Positions 30,167 through 42,588 are shown, counted from the stretch's first letter. The stretch: 64,000 nt of DNA from Erpobdella octoculata (GCA_963978895.1 OZ022246.1:16412549-16476548); one strand, 5' to 3'. The notes: generated by a model from the sequence alone, not told the origin. Program-made: numbers and translations.

Positions 30167-31292
30167 TATGTGTTGGTTGGTAATGTTGGTGACAGGCTGC
30201 AGATGCAAGTATATGTTAAACCAACAGATTCAGGTGAATGTTTGAAAGGTAATAGTGATTGCCCTGATAGATATAAACATAGTGTTATAAATAACTATTT
30301 GATAAGAGCGTATAAACTCTCGAATAGCTGGATTGATTTTCATTTGGAAGTTCATAGGATTCGGCAACTGCTGATTAATAATGGATTTACTAATTGCATG
30401 TTTGATATGTGTCTGAAATTTGGATTACAAGTTTTCTAGTGATGGTAATAATTCTCCAAGCAAGTATTGTGATGATATTAAACTGTTTTATAGAAGCCAA
30501 ATGCATAAAAATTACAAGATGGAAGAAAATATGATTAGAAAAATTATCTTGACCAGGCAATCCCGACAAGCAACAAACAAATCCGGAATAATAGAAATAA
30601 TGTTATTATAGTATATACAGAGTTTCAACTTAGAATCTTTTTTAACTGGTTTAACTTTGCTCAAGATATGCATCCTTCTACAATATGTTTTTCTTCCTCC
30701 CAAGCCTCTGAAATATGTAACATTGATGGTGATAAAAAAGGCGCCTCATCTACAGATGACTTGTTGCAGGGATTTAAAACTGTAGATACATGTTGCTTGT
30801 CGGGATTGCCTGGTCAAAGTCTCGTTGATCGAACAGATGTTGAGTTTTATGATGGTTGTTTATCCGGTTGCCATGATTCCGTCCGAATGCACCGGATAAA
30901 GGGTTGTGCAGAGATTTCTCAGGTGGATGACGGATTTTCTGGATTGTTGATGGTACATGTGTTTCAGAGGGGATATCTGGTCCGTTGAGCTTGTCTCACT
31001 CAACTGATAACATTAATATTACAATTAGACGGAAGAGATGACATTGTTTTGATATGATACATAAGCTTCTTTGTCTGTTTCACATTTCTTAAAACTTTTG
31101 ATGAATTTTATAAATTTAAATTATTATCTCTTGATTTAAATTAATATAATTTTTAAAGTATTTTTATTTTGATTTTATTATTATTATTTTATTTTTATTA
31201 TTATTTTATTAATTATTTTCTGCTTAATTTAACGTTCATCGTCCCGATTTTAATTATTATTATGTACTGTATGTATTAACTTTTAGTTACAT
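30167..31292 (+). pseudogene. Penelope-like RT C-terminal part, duplicate copy
   Basis: Second copy of 24385-25510 with the same frameshift and the same 27-bp inverted repeat. Confidence 0.65.
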
Positions 31293-31298
31293 TAAGAC

Positions 31299-31369
31299 AA
31301 TCAAAACAACCCTGACGATGGCCGCAATGGCTGAAACTTGCAAGTTGGTTGCTAATAAAACGTTTGATT
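31299..31369 (+). ncRNA. Hammerhead ribozyme, duplicate copy
   Basis: Identical in structure to 25517-25587, followed by the N-terminal frame and a 77-bp (TA)n array. Confidence 0.85.
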
Positions 31370-31475
31370 TTAGATTTAGTAAAAGTATTTTCTCTCACTT
31401 AAAATATTTTAAGCGCTTAATTGACAAAACCGTGTCTTCTAAATGGCGTGTATATTTCAACAGAGCATGTTTAAA

Positions 31476-31560
<85 letters not shown>

Positions 31561-31978
31561 GTGTCCCAGAAAAAAAAAATGTTCAGGAAGTCAAGAGGCA
31601 CTTCCTAGAAAGTTTCTATATGATAATACAATGCTACTGAAAACATTTCTGTTCATTTGAATAATATTTAGATGTCCCGCGAGAACCAAAAGTGTACCGT
31701 AAATTATGCAGTGCATCCATAGTAAAGTAGATTTTATAAATATATTGATATGCTGGCGTGGCCTTGATTGATCAGTAAACAATTATTTTTCTAAGAAATC
31801 TTTGGAAAACTGTAATTTCAATTATTTTTCAGTTTTTACACACAAAAAATGGACCTTCTCAGATTACCCTATACAGCTTTGTAAAAGTTTGTTAGGTGAA
31901 GGAATTCTAAATCTGTTTTTCATTGGGCTGACAAAATGACGCCTGATGTCATTGGCCTAGAGAGCAAACTTGTAGATT

Positions 31979-32654
31979 GCCAATCTTAAAGCACATTTTT
32001 GTTATTATAACTTTCATCTCGACTGTGTATTCGGAACATAATTGTATTATTTTTTAATGCAATTTTAAAAATTTTGAATAAAATAAAATAAAAAAAAGTC
32101 CAAAAATAACAATGTAACCAAAAACAGAGTTTGGCGGGTAAACAAAATTTAAAAGGAAACGAAACGAAAACAAATCATTAAAGATTTCTTGTGGTGATGT
32201 GCATGCGCTATCATTTGATTGAAGGCTGTTGCTGTTGTGACGTTCGTAAAATATTAAAAAATTTCAAATTTGAGGGAGATAAACAATCAGATAATTTTAG
32301 AACTTCAATGCTTTTCGTCTTGAAAAAAAATTCTGCTCTTATAAAAAAATTTTTAGAGCCGGAGCCGCCAGATATTTTCGGCTCTGGGTCCGGCTCTGGC
32401 TCCCACAAAAATTGGCGGCTCCGGCTATGCTCCGCAAGCCTGATTCTCGCTCTTCATACATACATGGGATTGAAATCTCAAAGAACTAGTAGATGGTGAG
32501 GATGACATCGAGATTCTAAAACTTCCAACCAAGCGGCTATGAACCTATGACGCATCATATTCGAAAGATGAAATACTTGTCAGAAAAGCCAGTTCAAATT
32601 CTTTTCTTCAACGATAAAAAATAGAGCCAAAAATTGACCTAAATAAATTTCCAC
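31979..32654. repeat. Duplication segment B, copy 2
   Basis: Second copy of 28813-29488. Segment A copy 2 is joined to it through a 3-bp overlap (GCC), so the 2.6 kb at 26198-28812 is absent here. Confidence 0.9.
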
Positions 32655-32790
32655 TTGAATGGTGGCAACGACACGAAGAAGTTGGCAAAGAAATACTTGC
32701 CATCTCCTGTCAGTACTGTTCTATGTGAACATTTGTTCAATAACATAGTGAACGAAAAAATTTGTTTGTTTGAGCAACAGGTATAAATTA
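32490..32790 (+). pseudogene. hAT transposase C-terminal remnant
   Basis: FPLEWWQRHEE followed after a frame change by AKKYLPSPVSTVLCEHLFNN, matching the hAT dimerisation region (WW, LAxKYL, S, FS). No frame is intact. Confidence 0.55.
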
Positions 32791-32881
32791 AACTTGAAAC
32801 TATAAAATATGTAGCTATAAATAATGTTAAAAACTTGAAATAAATGCTATATAAAGTACTGAGTTTTGACAATAGAAATGT

Positions 32882-33110
32882 ATGCGTGTGAAGTTAGCCT
32901 TAAGGCTGGCCGTGCTAATTTAAAAAAAAATAAATTGCGTGCACTGGGGCTGTGCTATACATTGTTGGATGGGGTTTAAAAAATGGAATCTAATAGTATA
33001 TTTGGGTTTTCTTCGGTTCAACAAATAAAGCCAAAAACGACGATTTTCCGACGAAAATTGCCTAAAATCAACCTTGGCTTTTCTTTGAGAAATTCAAACA
33101 TTTTTAACTA
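32882..33110. mobile_element. Mutator-like MITE, left part
   Basis: Starts ATGCGTGTGAAGTTAGCC and follows the 16357 copy for about 230 bp, then diverges. Right end absent. Confidence 0.65.
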
Positions 33111-33253
33111 ATTTTTATACTAAATTTAGTACTAGTTTAATAATAGATTTAAAAAGTGATACGAAATTACAGAACTTCAAATAAATCAACTAATTGGTAA
33201 ATAGAAAAATTTTAATATATTTATTTATGTTACTATCGTTATTTTGAATATCG

Positions 33254-33480
33254 GAGGCGCTGGTGGCAGAGCGGTAAAGCGTTCGCCTGTCGATCGTTAG
33301 GTCGGCAGTTCAAACCTCGCCGGCGTCACCAGCGTAACTCCCTTGAGCAAGGAGTTCACTCGCATTTGCTAAAGGGGTAGGCGCCTATAAATGGCTGCCT
33401 TTGCAAGTACCCTCCCTCTCTCGCCTTGAGCAAGACTTGTCTTGATAAGGCGTATGCTAAATCTCAATAAAAAAAAAAAT
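33254..33480 (+). mobile_element. tRNA-derived SINE, complete
   Basis: A-box GTGGCAGAGCGGTAAAGC, B-box GGCAGTTCAAACC, a body with GCGCCTATAAATGGCTGCC and a poly-A tail (33468-33479). About 225 bp. Lies 95 bp from an SNX29-like exon. A second, truncated copy is at 35313-35402. Confidence 0.8.
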
Positions 33481-33574
33481 CGCAAAAGTATGTGTTGAAA
33501 AACTCAGTTTTTCCTTTACTTGCTATATTGTTTTTTGAAATTATCAAATGCAATCAATTTAATCATAAACTCAC

Positions 33575-33679
33575 TTTTGCAAGAAGTTTAACTGTTCTTT
33601 CCAATCTTCATTGTGATTTTCATTTTCCGTTTGATAATTATTTCTTTTGTTAGCAAATTCAATTATTTTCTTTAAATGA
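33575..33679 (-). CDS. SNX29: SNX29-like gene, coiled-coil exon
   Basis: A 105-nt exon bounded by TTTTTATAG and a strong GTGAGT donor. It encodes His-Leu-Lys-Lys-Ile-Ile-Glu-Phe near its start and Trp-Lys-Glu-Gln-Leu-Asn-Phe-Leu-Gln near its end. The other frames are closed. It ends on AA, which combines with the first G of the exon at 17540 to give Lys, so it splices in phase across a roughly 16-kb intron filled with repeats. Heptad-like spacing of Leu, Ile and Phe suggests a coiled coil. The SNX29 assignment is made from the downstream exons. Confidence 0.65.
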
Positions 33680-33759
33680 CTATAAAAACACAAACAAAAT
33701 AAGCACTCTTTTAAAAACAAAATTGACGTTTTTCATTCAAGAGGTTTAAAATATTTTAC

Positions 33760-33829
33760 ATATTGTTTTTCAATGAATCTCTCCTGGAGATATGTTTATG
33801 TGCTGCTGAATTTTGAATATAATCTGCAA
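33760..33829 (-). CDS. SNX29: SNX29-like gene, exon (first of five seen)
   Basis: A 70-nt exon on the minus strand. It follows a TTTCAATAG acceptor and is followed by a GTAAAA donor. It reads 2 nt, 22 codons (from Ala-Asp-Tyr-Ile-Gln to Leu-Lys-Asn-Asn), then 2 nt. Only this frame is open. The leftover AT joins the first T of the next exon to make Ile, so the phases agree. The next intron is only 80 bp (33680-33759). The peptide is polar and charged, as expected for a linker before a coiled coil. Alone it would be unrecognisable; the call rests on phase continuity with the later exons. The preceding exon was not found. Confidence 0.6.
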
Positions 33830-34024
33830 CTATTGAAAAAATAAAACCATATAGCTTAAAATATTCAATTATTTGATTTGTAAATAACATTAATAATGTT
33901 TAGGGCAGTACCAAAAATTTGCTACAAAGCGAATTAGAGTGACAAACATTCAGTTTGCAATCAGAAAAATAATATATATATATATATATATATCTGTGTG
34001 TATGTATGTATAAATCCGAACCCC

Positions 34025-34240
34025 GAGCTTTACAAATTTTTTAATCAATCTCTGAGTTTTCAAAACTTGGTACATCTAATGAAATCTAGTATTAAAAATC
34101 ACTTTTAGGCATTTTGTTTCACGAACAACATTTTTTCAGCAGTATGATTCAATCTGAGTAGAGCCTCTCAACAGTTACTTAGATAGAACGCTGGTTAATG
34201 GGTAGATAAATAGCGTTTAGTTATGATAACATATGTCAGA
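34025..34240 (-). mobile_element. End fragment of the 13334 transposon family
   Basis: Inverted match to 13365-13560 (TTTTCAAAACTTGGTA, AACAACATTTTTTCAGCAG). No coding part is attached. Confidence 0.6.
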
Positions 34241-34244
34241 AAAG

Positions 34245-35300
34245 TAGGGATGTCACGGGTAGTACTTTTTGGAGTTTTCGGGTTCGGGTTTGTGAACCTA
34301 GAGTTTTCGGGTTCGGGTTTGTAAAACTCGAGTTTTCGGGTTCGGGTTTGTAGTTTTCCAAAAACCGGGTTCGGGTACTGGCTTATGATTTCAAATACGT
34401 GGATTGATTTTAAATTTACCTAGTGTATATACATATACAAACGAGATCAATTCATCCATTGGACATTACACGTATTGAATAATGTGATTTTTTGGCCGAA
34501 GAAGGCTTAATTATTTTAGTTCGTTCGCGGCTCGGTCCGGCCAGATAATCAGGCGGATTAGTGGTCTAGCTTACACACTCACCAATAAAATGACCTATTT
34601 GTGTTATTTGTTACGCAAAGGTGATAATACAAAACTTGTATGGCTTGCGATTAGTATAATACGTTACCTCTTAAATTATTGTTTTTATTAATTTTTTTCG
34701 CGGCTCGGTCCGGTTGGGTAATCAGGCGGATTAGTGTTCTAGCTTACACATTTGCCAATAAAATGACTGTGACGCATAGACTTTGCCAGTTAAAGTTTAG
34801 GATTATGCAAGATTATCTTTATAACAAAGGGTCTTTGTTATATCAGAAAAACTTTGAGTATATGAATGAATAAATATAAGGTTATATAACTGAAGTAAAA
34901 AGTTTAGAGTCATGGCTATCCGCGATTTCTTCGACCGAAGGAGGCTTAATTATTTTAGTTCGTTCGCGGCTTGAAGAAAAAAAGGGTCACTTTACACGAA
35001 GACCCTCTTTTGTGGTGGAAAGATATCAGAACAAACTTTCCAAATTTAGCGGTGATCGCTAAACGCTACTTGGCGGCCCCAGCTACCAGCGTTCCATCGG
35101 AACCGTTGTTCAGTGGTGCTGCAATTATTTATGAGCCGCTAAGGAACCGATTACCAGGCAAGACAGCAGAAAAACTGTTGTTTATGAAGTACAACTTGCC
35201 TGAAATCGGTTCCTAATACTATTTCATTTTTAATAAACTTGAAAAGTTATGAAAACTCTGTTTGTGTTGCTATTTTTAAAACTGGAATAAATATTTATTT
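34245..35300 (+). mobile_element. hAT element (TAGGGATGTCACGG family), decayed
   Basis: Left end TAGGGATGTCACGGGTAGTA, then TTCGGGTTCGGGTTTG repeats, two tandem units with GGCTCGGTCCGG and AATCAGGCGGATTAGTG, and a transposase C-terminus. The right end is not clear. Related copy at 63219-64000. Confidence 0.65.
34971..35216 (+). pseudogene. hAT transposase C-terminal dimerisation domain
   Basis: 81 residues: DPLLWWKDIRTNFPNLAVIA, KRYLAAPATSVPSEPLFSGA, YEPLRNRLPGKTAEKLLFMK. This is the classic hAT C-terminal block (WW, FP, LA, LxxPATSVPSE, FS, RNRL, LLFxxxNL). The catalytic DDE part upstream is gone, so it is a fragment despite being open. Confidence 0.85.
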
Positions 35301-35312
35301 ACTAATACACAG

Positions 35313-35402
35313 AGGCGCTGGTGGCAGAGCGGTAGAGCGCTCGCCTGTCGATCATTAGGTCGGCAGTTCAAGCCTCACCGGCGTCACCAGCGTAACTCCC
35401 TT
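35313..35402 (+). mobile_element. tRNA-derived SINE, head only
   Basis: GAGGCGCTGGTGGCAGAGCG to CACCAGCGTAACTCCCTT, same family as 33254-33480, cut before the body. Confidence 0.8.
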
Positions 35403-35653
35403 AACCCGTTTTAGACCATCGTACGTTTTACGAACACACTTATTAAATATTATAAAAGTTGAAAGGGAAGAGTTAAAAATCAGAAATACTTAGGCTTAGA
35501 CGAGACATTGAATTAGAGCTAGGCTTAATCAGTTTTCAGTTAATAAATTATTACGGCTATTGATAGATGAAACACATTGAAATTTAAGTTAAAACAACAG
35601 AAGGAAAAAAGCGACCACATTAAATGAGCTACAAAGAGCGATATATATATATA

Positions 35654-37278
<1,625 letters not shown>

Positions 37279-37419
37279 GTATATGCATTTCCTTAATTGC
37301 AGCTCAGCAAGAAAATTATTTGTATTATTAATGATCGAGCAATAATAACAAGAAAAAAAAAAAGACATTAGATATATTTTTAGATATATTCAAGTACAGA
37401 TAAGCAAAAGAAATTTAAA

Positions 37420-38754
37420 ATGGCAATTTCTATGCAGAAAGTTACTTCTAATTCAAAGAACGAAGAACCGATGGAGGAAAGAACGAATACTGTCGTGTTG
37501 GAAAACCAAAAACATGATGGAAACGTTTGGGAGACAGTGGGAAAAAAGAAAAAAAGAGTTCGAAGCGGAGAAATCACGGAGCAGCAAAGTGAACCAGCAA
37601 ATAAACGCTTTCATGGAAATGCTGAACAATCTCCACGTACGGAAGTTCCACAAACGTCTGAAGCAGCCATGATTCAGATTCAAATTATTGAGGCCAAAAA
37701 ACTTGTCGACCCATTTAAAGTGCAAAAATTCTTTGACACTTTATTTGGTCGAAAAGTAGAAATAAAAGCCCGAGGGTCCAGGTTAGGTGTGCTTGTCCTT
37801 TCGGCAAAAGAAAAAGAGAATGTTTTCTCTTTGTCCAAAATAGAAAACTACCCAGTTAAGGTATTCAAAACAAGACCCGAACCTGTTTCAAAGGTTGTCA
37901 TTACAGGGGTTCCCCTGGAACTGACAACCGAAGACATCAAGACATCGACCGGGAGTACAACTGCGTATCGAATTACGAAAAAAATAAAAGGAGTAGTGAG
38001 CACAACAACGGCTGTAATCCTTACATACCCCAAAGGCGAAGCACCGGAAAGAGTTAGATTCGCCTACTTAGTTTTTCGTACACGCCCCTATGTACAAGAA
38101 CCACTTCGTTGTTTCAAATGCAACGGTTTTGGTCACAAAGCAAAGGATTGCAGAAATGCAATTAAATGTCCACTTTGCACCAAAGATCATGGTTTCAAAT
38201 CATGTCCTGAGAAGGAAAAAGACAAAAAAGAACGCCCTCGTGTATGCGCAAGCTGTGGAAAGAACGGACATTGCACAGGAAGTAAGACCTGTCCAAAATA
38301 TGTTTTCTCCATGAAAGTCAATTCAGCTGTTGCGAAAGAAGGTATTTCCTATGCTGCTGCCTTGAAAAAGGTTGTGTCAAAAAAACCTTATACCAAGAAA
38401 AATACAGCACAGAAAAAGCCAGAACAGATGTCCAAGGACACGCCAAAGAAGAGCGGTTCTGAAAAGAAAACGCCTGTCACACAAACTCCTAAAAAAGAAA
38501 AGCAAGCTATTGCTGAAAACAAGGAAGAAGAAAAGAAAGCATCAAAGGATGAAAAAAAGACAGAAAAACGTGATGAACCAATGAGCATGCCAACGATACA
38601 GGGGCTTGTCGAGGAGATTCAGGAAATAACAAAGGACATACCACAAATGCCCTTGGAAGCTGTAATGAAAGTCATTATAAAAATGTTCAATAACATCCTT
38701 AAATACAATGGCTTTCAGGCGTACCCTGGAGATATGGAGGTTTCCGAATCTTAA
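37420..38754 (+). CDS. Non-LTR ORF1 (gag-like nucleocapsid), copy 1
   Basis: 444 residues, intact. Probably coats the retrotransposon RNA and escorts it to the nucleus. The N-terminal half is charged; residues about 85-215 form a likely RNA-binding region; then three zinc knuckles: CFKCNGFGHKAKDC (231), CPLCTKDHGFKSC (250) and CASCGKNGHCTGSKTC (276). The tail is very rich in Lys and Glu. The ATG at 37420 follows AAATTTAAA and is the first of the frame. It ends TAA, directly followed in the same frame by the ORF2 open region. Confidence 0.88.
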   Translation: MAISMQKVTSNSKNEEPMEERTNTVVLENQKHDGNVWETVGKKKKRVRSGEITEQQSEPANKRFHGNAEQSPRTEVPQTSEAAMIQIQIIEAKKLVDPFKVQKFFDTLFGRKVEIKARGSRLGVLVLSAKEKENVFSLSKIENYPVKVFKTRPEPVSKVVITGVPLELTTEDIKTSTGSTTAYRITKKIKGVVSTTTAVILTYPKGEAPERVRFAYLVFRTRPYVQEPLRCFKCNGFGHKAKDCRNAIKCPLCTKDHGFKSCPEKEKDKKERPRVCASCGKNGHCTGSKTCPKYVFSMKVNSAVAKEGISYAAALKKVVSKKPYTKKNTAQKKPEQMSKDTPKKSGSEKKTPVTQTPKKEKQAIAENKEEEKKASKDEKKTEKRDEPMSMPTIQGLVEEIQEITKDIPQMPLEAVMKVIIKMFNNILKYNGFQAYPGDMEVSES

Positions 38755-38802
38755 AATTTGAATCCTCTAGAAAACGATATAAACCAGTTCAAAAAACCAA
38801 AC

Positions 38803-41800
38803 ATGGACAACAACATTACCATTTTACAGTGGAACTGTCAAAGTATTCGTGCAAGAGTCAACGAACTAAATATTTTTATCGGAAAAATGGAGAAGGTTCC
38901 CGACATCATTGCCCTGCAGGAAACATGGCTGAAAGAGGGCAATAACTTCAGTATTTCAGGATATAATATTGTCAGGCTGGATAGAGGTCGCCATCAAGGA
39001 GGAGGGGTCGCAACACTCCTCCGAGAAGGCATCTCATACACCTCGCAAACCATAGAACAAAACGAATATGAGTCACTACTTGTGACTATTTCTTCTGAAA
39101 AGGGATCAAACATCACCATTATCAATGCATACGTTCCACCAAATGCCAATCATCAAACACTGCTAACTACACTGGAAAAGTCATTCAGATATACCAACTC
39201 AATTGTATTAGGTGATTTCAATGCATACTCTGTTGTTTTCGGTGCTGAAACTTCAGATAACAGAGGAAAATTAATTGAGAAATTGTTAGATCAGTATGGC
39301 CTTGTTGCCCTTTTTTCCGGATCAGGTACCCACCTGACTCCCAGCGGAAGGACAACTCCTATAGATTTAGCAATGTGCTCTCCTTCTTTATCTCAAAAAG
39401 CCTTGTGTAAGGTGTTAGATGAAAATCTGGGCAGTGACCACTACCCGGTTTTGATCACACTAAATAAAAAGGTTAATTACGAGGTAAACAACAGAAAGGT
39501 ATGGAACCTGGAGAAAGCCGATTGGTACAAATACCAACGGCTTTCAACAGGAATGTTCAATGAACTCCAAACTTTCACAAATGTTGACGAAGCAACAAAC
39601 CTGTTAACGCAAGGTCTGAACAAAGCAGCCATAGCTTCAATACCAACCAAAAATGGAAGACGATCAGGACTTAGGCCAGTACCATGGTGGAATGATGAAT
39701 GTGAAAGCGCAATCAAAGCAAGAAACAAAGCCTTATACTCACTTCGGAAAGAGTATACTACGACTGGCTTTGAACGGTATCGAGAACTCAAACAAATCGC
39801 ACAGAAGATAGTGAGGACAGCAAAAGAGAACCATTGGCGAACATTCTGTAGCTCTCTTAACTCACACTCTAGTCAGACTACCATGTGGAAAGCGGTGAAA
39901 AATATGGTCCACACACATGCAGGTTTTAACGTTCCAGCGCTGAAACTGAATGAAAAGGAAACCGCTTATTCTGACAAAGACAAAGCGAATGCGTTAGCAA
40001 CTGCCATCGCAAAAAACTCATCAGACAAAAATCTTGACCTAAGATTTATTCAAAGGAAAGAGGCTCTGAAAAGAGAAATTACCTTTACCATCAGATCTGG
40101 CTTTTCTTGCGAAAACGACCCACATGATTTAAACACAGAAATTTCCTTAAAAGAATTTACGGAAGCTCTGATGCAGAGTGCAAACGGCAAATCTCCAGGT
40201 CCAGACAATCTCTGCTATGAGATGCTAAGACAAATTGACGAGATAGGTCTCAATAAGCTCTTGGATCTTATAAACTTATCTTGGTCCAAAGGAGAGGTAG
40301 CAAAACTATGGAAGCAATCCATAATTGTTCCGCTACTAAAACCGGGAAAAAATTCTGCAGACACCAACTCATATCGACCAATTTCCCTAACATCTTCATT
40401 GTGCAAGATTACTGAAAGAATTATTGCAAATCGGTTAAGGTTCTACCTGGAGCAAAATAATCTCTTAAATCGTGAACAATCAGGCTTTAGAAAAGGAAGA
40501 GGATGCACAGATCACATCCTTAGACTACAAAACGATATTAAACGCTCGATGTGGAATAAGGGTGGGACACTGGCGGTCTTTCTGGACTTAGAAAAAGCCT
40601 TCGACCTAATGTGGCGAGAGGGGCTTTTGTTGAAGCTTGAAAAGCTTGGTGTCAGAGGAAAGATTTTAAAATGGATCCATAGCTTCTTGAATAATCGAGA
40701 GGCCATGGTTCGTGTGGGATCCACGTTGTCAGACCCGGTATTGTTGGAAAATGGTACCCCGCAGGGTTCTGTCCTGAGCCCCCTTTTGTTCATTGTTATG
40801 ATGAGCGACATCCCTTGTCAAGAAATCCATGGAATTCGGACATCTATATTTGCGGACGATGTAGCGATATGGATTTCAGGAAAAGACCCACATACTATGC
40901 GAAACTGCTTACAGACTCGATTAAACGAAATCCAAACATTCTTCCTCAATTGGGGATTCAAACTGTCAACCGAGAAATCGGTAGCAGTCTGTTTTACAAA
41001 ATACAATGAATTCCGAACAAATTCCCTACCTATTTGTATGGATGACAAAAAAATCAGCTGGAAGAGCGAAGCTACATTTCTCGGTATAATATTTGACTCG
41101 AAATTAACCTGGAAAAAACACATTGATAAGATCGTTGATCGTTGCAAAAAAAGATTAAATATCATGCGATGCCTAACAGGACAAAGCTGGGGATGCGGCA
41201 AAGAAACACTGATGCTTTTCTACCGATGCGCCATACGGTCAGTGATGGAGTTTGGCTGCGAAGCATTTGACAGTGCATCAGAATCTCAAAAACAAAGACT
41301 CGAGAAAATCCAATATAGTGCCTTAAAAACAGCTTGCGGGGCAATGGTTGGAACCAGTTTGGCCGCTCTACAAATAGAATGCGGAGATCCTCCACTCGAT
41401 ATACGACGAAAGATGTTAATTACAAACCTTGCCACTAAAACCAAGATCATTCCAAACCATCCGACAAAAGACGTCTTTGTACCCCCCAGAGGACAAGAAG
41501 GGGTTAAATGGCGATGGTTCTTTCACAGAAAAGTGAAAGAAGCTGAACATCCAGCAGCCAAAAGAACAGCGGCATTGAACAAAATAGTTGACAAATTCAA
41601 TCCAGTCCCCTTAACTCCTTCTCTAACTCCACCATGGAAACTTATTCCACCTCTTTTTAACGAAGGGCTGGTGGGGTTAAAGAAGGATGATCCGTCAATT
41701 GTCCAAAGAGCTAAGGAACTGATTGCTACATATACAGATTCGACACATATGTACACAGATGCATCTAAGATAGACAATGTAGCAGCTGTGGGAATTTATA

Positions 41801-42588
41801 TCCCGGAAAAAGATATGAAAATAGCTAAGAGAGTCACGAATGACGTTAGTATTTATACGGCTGAGCTAACAGCTATAAAATGCGGCTTGGAGTGGATGGC
41901 ACAACCAGACGGTCCACATAAAATAGCCCTATTTACGGATTCATATAGCTCTATGATATCATTGAAAAATTCCGCAAATGCTCAAAAATCTGCTCTTGTG
42001 GAATCAGTCCTAACACTAGCATCCAACCTCTCAAAAGAAGGGAAAACAATTACCTTGATTTGGGTACCTAGCCACGTGGGCATACGTGGAAATGAAATGG
42101 CAGACTGCCTTGCCAAAGAAGCCACCAAACATCCCGAAATAGAGATTGAGATTATGCCAGAGATATTTGACATAAAAAGAACAATACGCAGAGAGCTTTT
42201 GAACGAATGGCAGACCAGATGGGACTCTGCTCAAGAAAGTCGACACTACTGGTCTCTCGAAAAAAAAGTCTCAAATAAAATTAAATTCAAGACAACAAAC
42301 AGAAAAAAGGAAGTCATCATTTCCCGACTCCGACTTGGAAAGTGTCGGCTGAAACAAAATTTGAAGAGAATGAATCTTCATGAGACAGGTTTGTGCGAAA
42401 CCTGCGGAACAGAGGAAACAATCGAGCACTGGTTGCTGCACTGCGAAGAAACGACACAACTAGGAATGGAACTTGGGAACTTTTGTAAAAGGATCCAAAA
42501 ACCAACTACACTCCAAACCATACTGAACTCGGAAATATGCCACGACATCATCTATAAATGGATACAAAATAATCCTAAAGAACTGTAA
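38803..42588 (+). CDS. Non-LTR ORF2 (endonuclease-RT-RNase H), copy 1
   Basis: 1261 residues from the first ATG; the frame is open from 38755. N-terminal APE endonuclease: LQWNCQSIRARVNELN, IALQETWL, LGDFNAYSVVFG, GSDHYPVLI (about 210). RT: KSPGPDNLCYEML, SYRPISLTSSLCKITERI, LDLEKAFDLMW, GTPQGSVLSPLL, IFADDVAIW (catalytic Asp pair at 685-686). RNase H: MYTDASK (986), YTAELTAIKCG, LFTDSYSS, WVPSHVGIRGNEMAD. C-terminal CETCGTEETIEHWLLHC zinc motif (about 1198). All catalytic motifs are present, so it may be active. It nicks target DNA and primes reverse transcription there. Confidence 0.9.
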   Translation: MDNNITILQWNCQSIRARVNELNIFIGKMEKVPDIIALQETWLKEGNNFSISGYNIVRLDRGRHQGGGVATLLREGISYTSQTIEQNEYESLLVTISSEKGSNITIINAYVPPNANHQTLLTTLEKSFRYTNSIVLGDFNAYSVVFGAETSDNRGKLIEKLLDQYGLVALFSGSGTHLTPSGRTTPIDLAMCSPSLSQKALCKVLDENLGSDHYPVLITLNKKVNYEVNNRKVWNLEKADWYKYQRLSTGMFNELQTFTNVDEATNLLTQGLNKAAIASIPTKNGRRSGLRPVPWWNDECESAIKARNKALYSLRKEYTTTGFERYRELKQIAQKIVRTAKENHWRTFCSSLNSHSSQTTMWKAVKNMVHTHAGFNVPALKLNEKETAYSDKDKANALATAIAKNSSDKNLDLRFIQRKEALKREITFTIRSGFSCENDPHDLNTEISLKEFTEALMQSANGKSPGPDNLCYEMLRQIDEIGLNKLLDLINLSWSKGEVAKLWKQSIIVPLLKPGKNSADTNSYRPISLTSSLCKITERIIANRLRFYLEQNNLLNREQSGFRKGRGCTDHILRLQNDIKRSMWNKGGTLAVFLDLEKAFDLMWREGLLLKLEKLGVRGKILKWIHSFLNNREAMVRVGSTLSDPVLLENGTPQGSVLSPLLFIVMMSDIPCQEIHGIRTSIFADDVAIWISGKDPHTMRNCLQTRLNEIQTFFLNWGFKLSTEKSVAVCFTKYNEFRTNSLPICMDDKKISWKSEATFLGIIFDSKLTWKKHIDKIVDRCKKRLNIMRCLTGQSWGCGKETLMLFYRCAIRSVMEFGCEAFDSASESQKQRLEKIQYSALKTACGAMVGTSLAALQIECGDPPLDIRRKMLITNLATKTKIIPNHPTKDVFVPPRGQEGVKWRWFFHRKVKEAEHPAAKRTAALNKIVDKFNPVPLTPSLTPPWKLIPPLFNEGLVGLKKDDPSIVQRAKELIATYTDSTHMYTDASKIDNVAAVGIYIPEKDMKIAKRVTNDVSIYTAELTAIKCGLEWMAQPDGPHKIALFTDSYSSMISLKNSANAQKSALVESVLTLASNLSKEGKTITLIWVPSHVGIRGNEMADCLAKEATKHPEIEIEIMPEIFDIKRTIRRELLNEWQTRWDSAQESRHYWSLEKKVSNKIKFKTTNRKKEVIISRLRLGKCRLKQNLKRMNLHETGLCETCGTEETIEHWLLHCEETTQLGMELGNFCKRIQKPTTLQTILNSEICHDIIYKWIQNNPKEL

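Larger units (their letters stand above)
29488..31981. repeat. Duplication segment A, copy 2
   Basis: Second copy of 23706-26197, joined at CCAC/TGTGG to segment B on the left and at AGATTGCC to segment B copy 2 on the right. It carries duplicate hammerheads at 29633-29691, 30096-30165 and 31299-31369 and a duplicate PLE RT tail (30167-31292). Confidence 0.9.

Noticed and set aside
33258..33335. tRNA gene (Leu/Ser-like)
   Set aside because: Followed by a SINE body and poly-A and repeated at 35313; treated as a SINE head.
37520..38754. ORF1 as a host nuclear protein gene
   Set aside because: Zinc knuckles, tandem duplication with ORF2 and the flanking 13-mers place it in the retrotransposon.
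39477..42505. Minus-strand open frames of 60-130 residues across ORF2, repeated in copy 2
   Set aside because: Shadows of the conserved ORF2 frame; no independent motif, and their repetition follows from copy identity.
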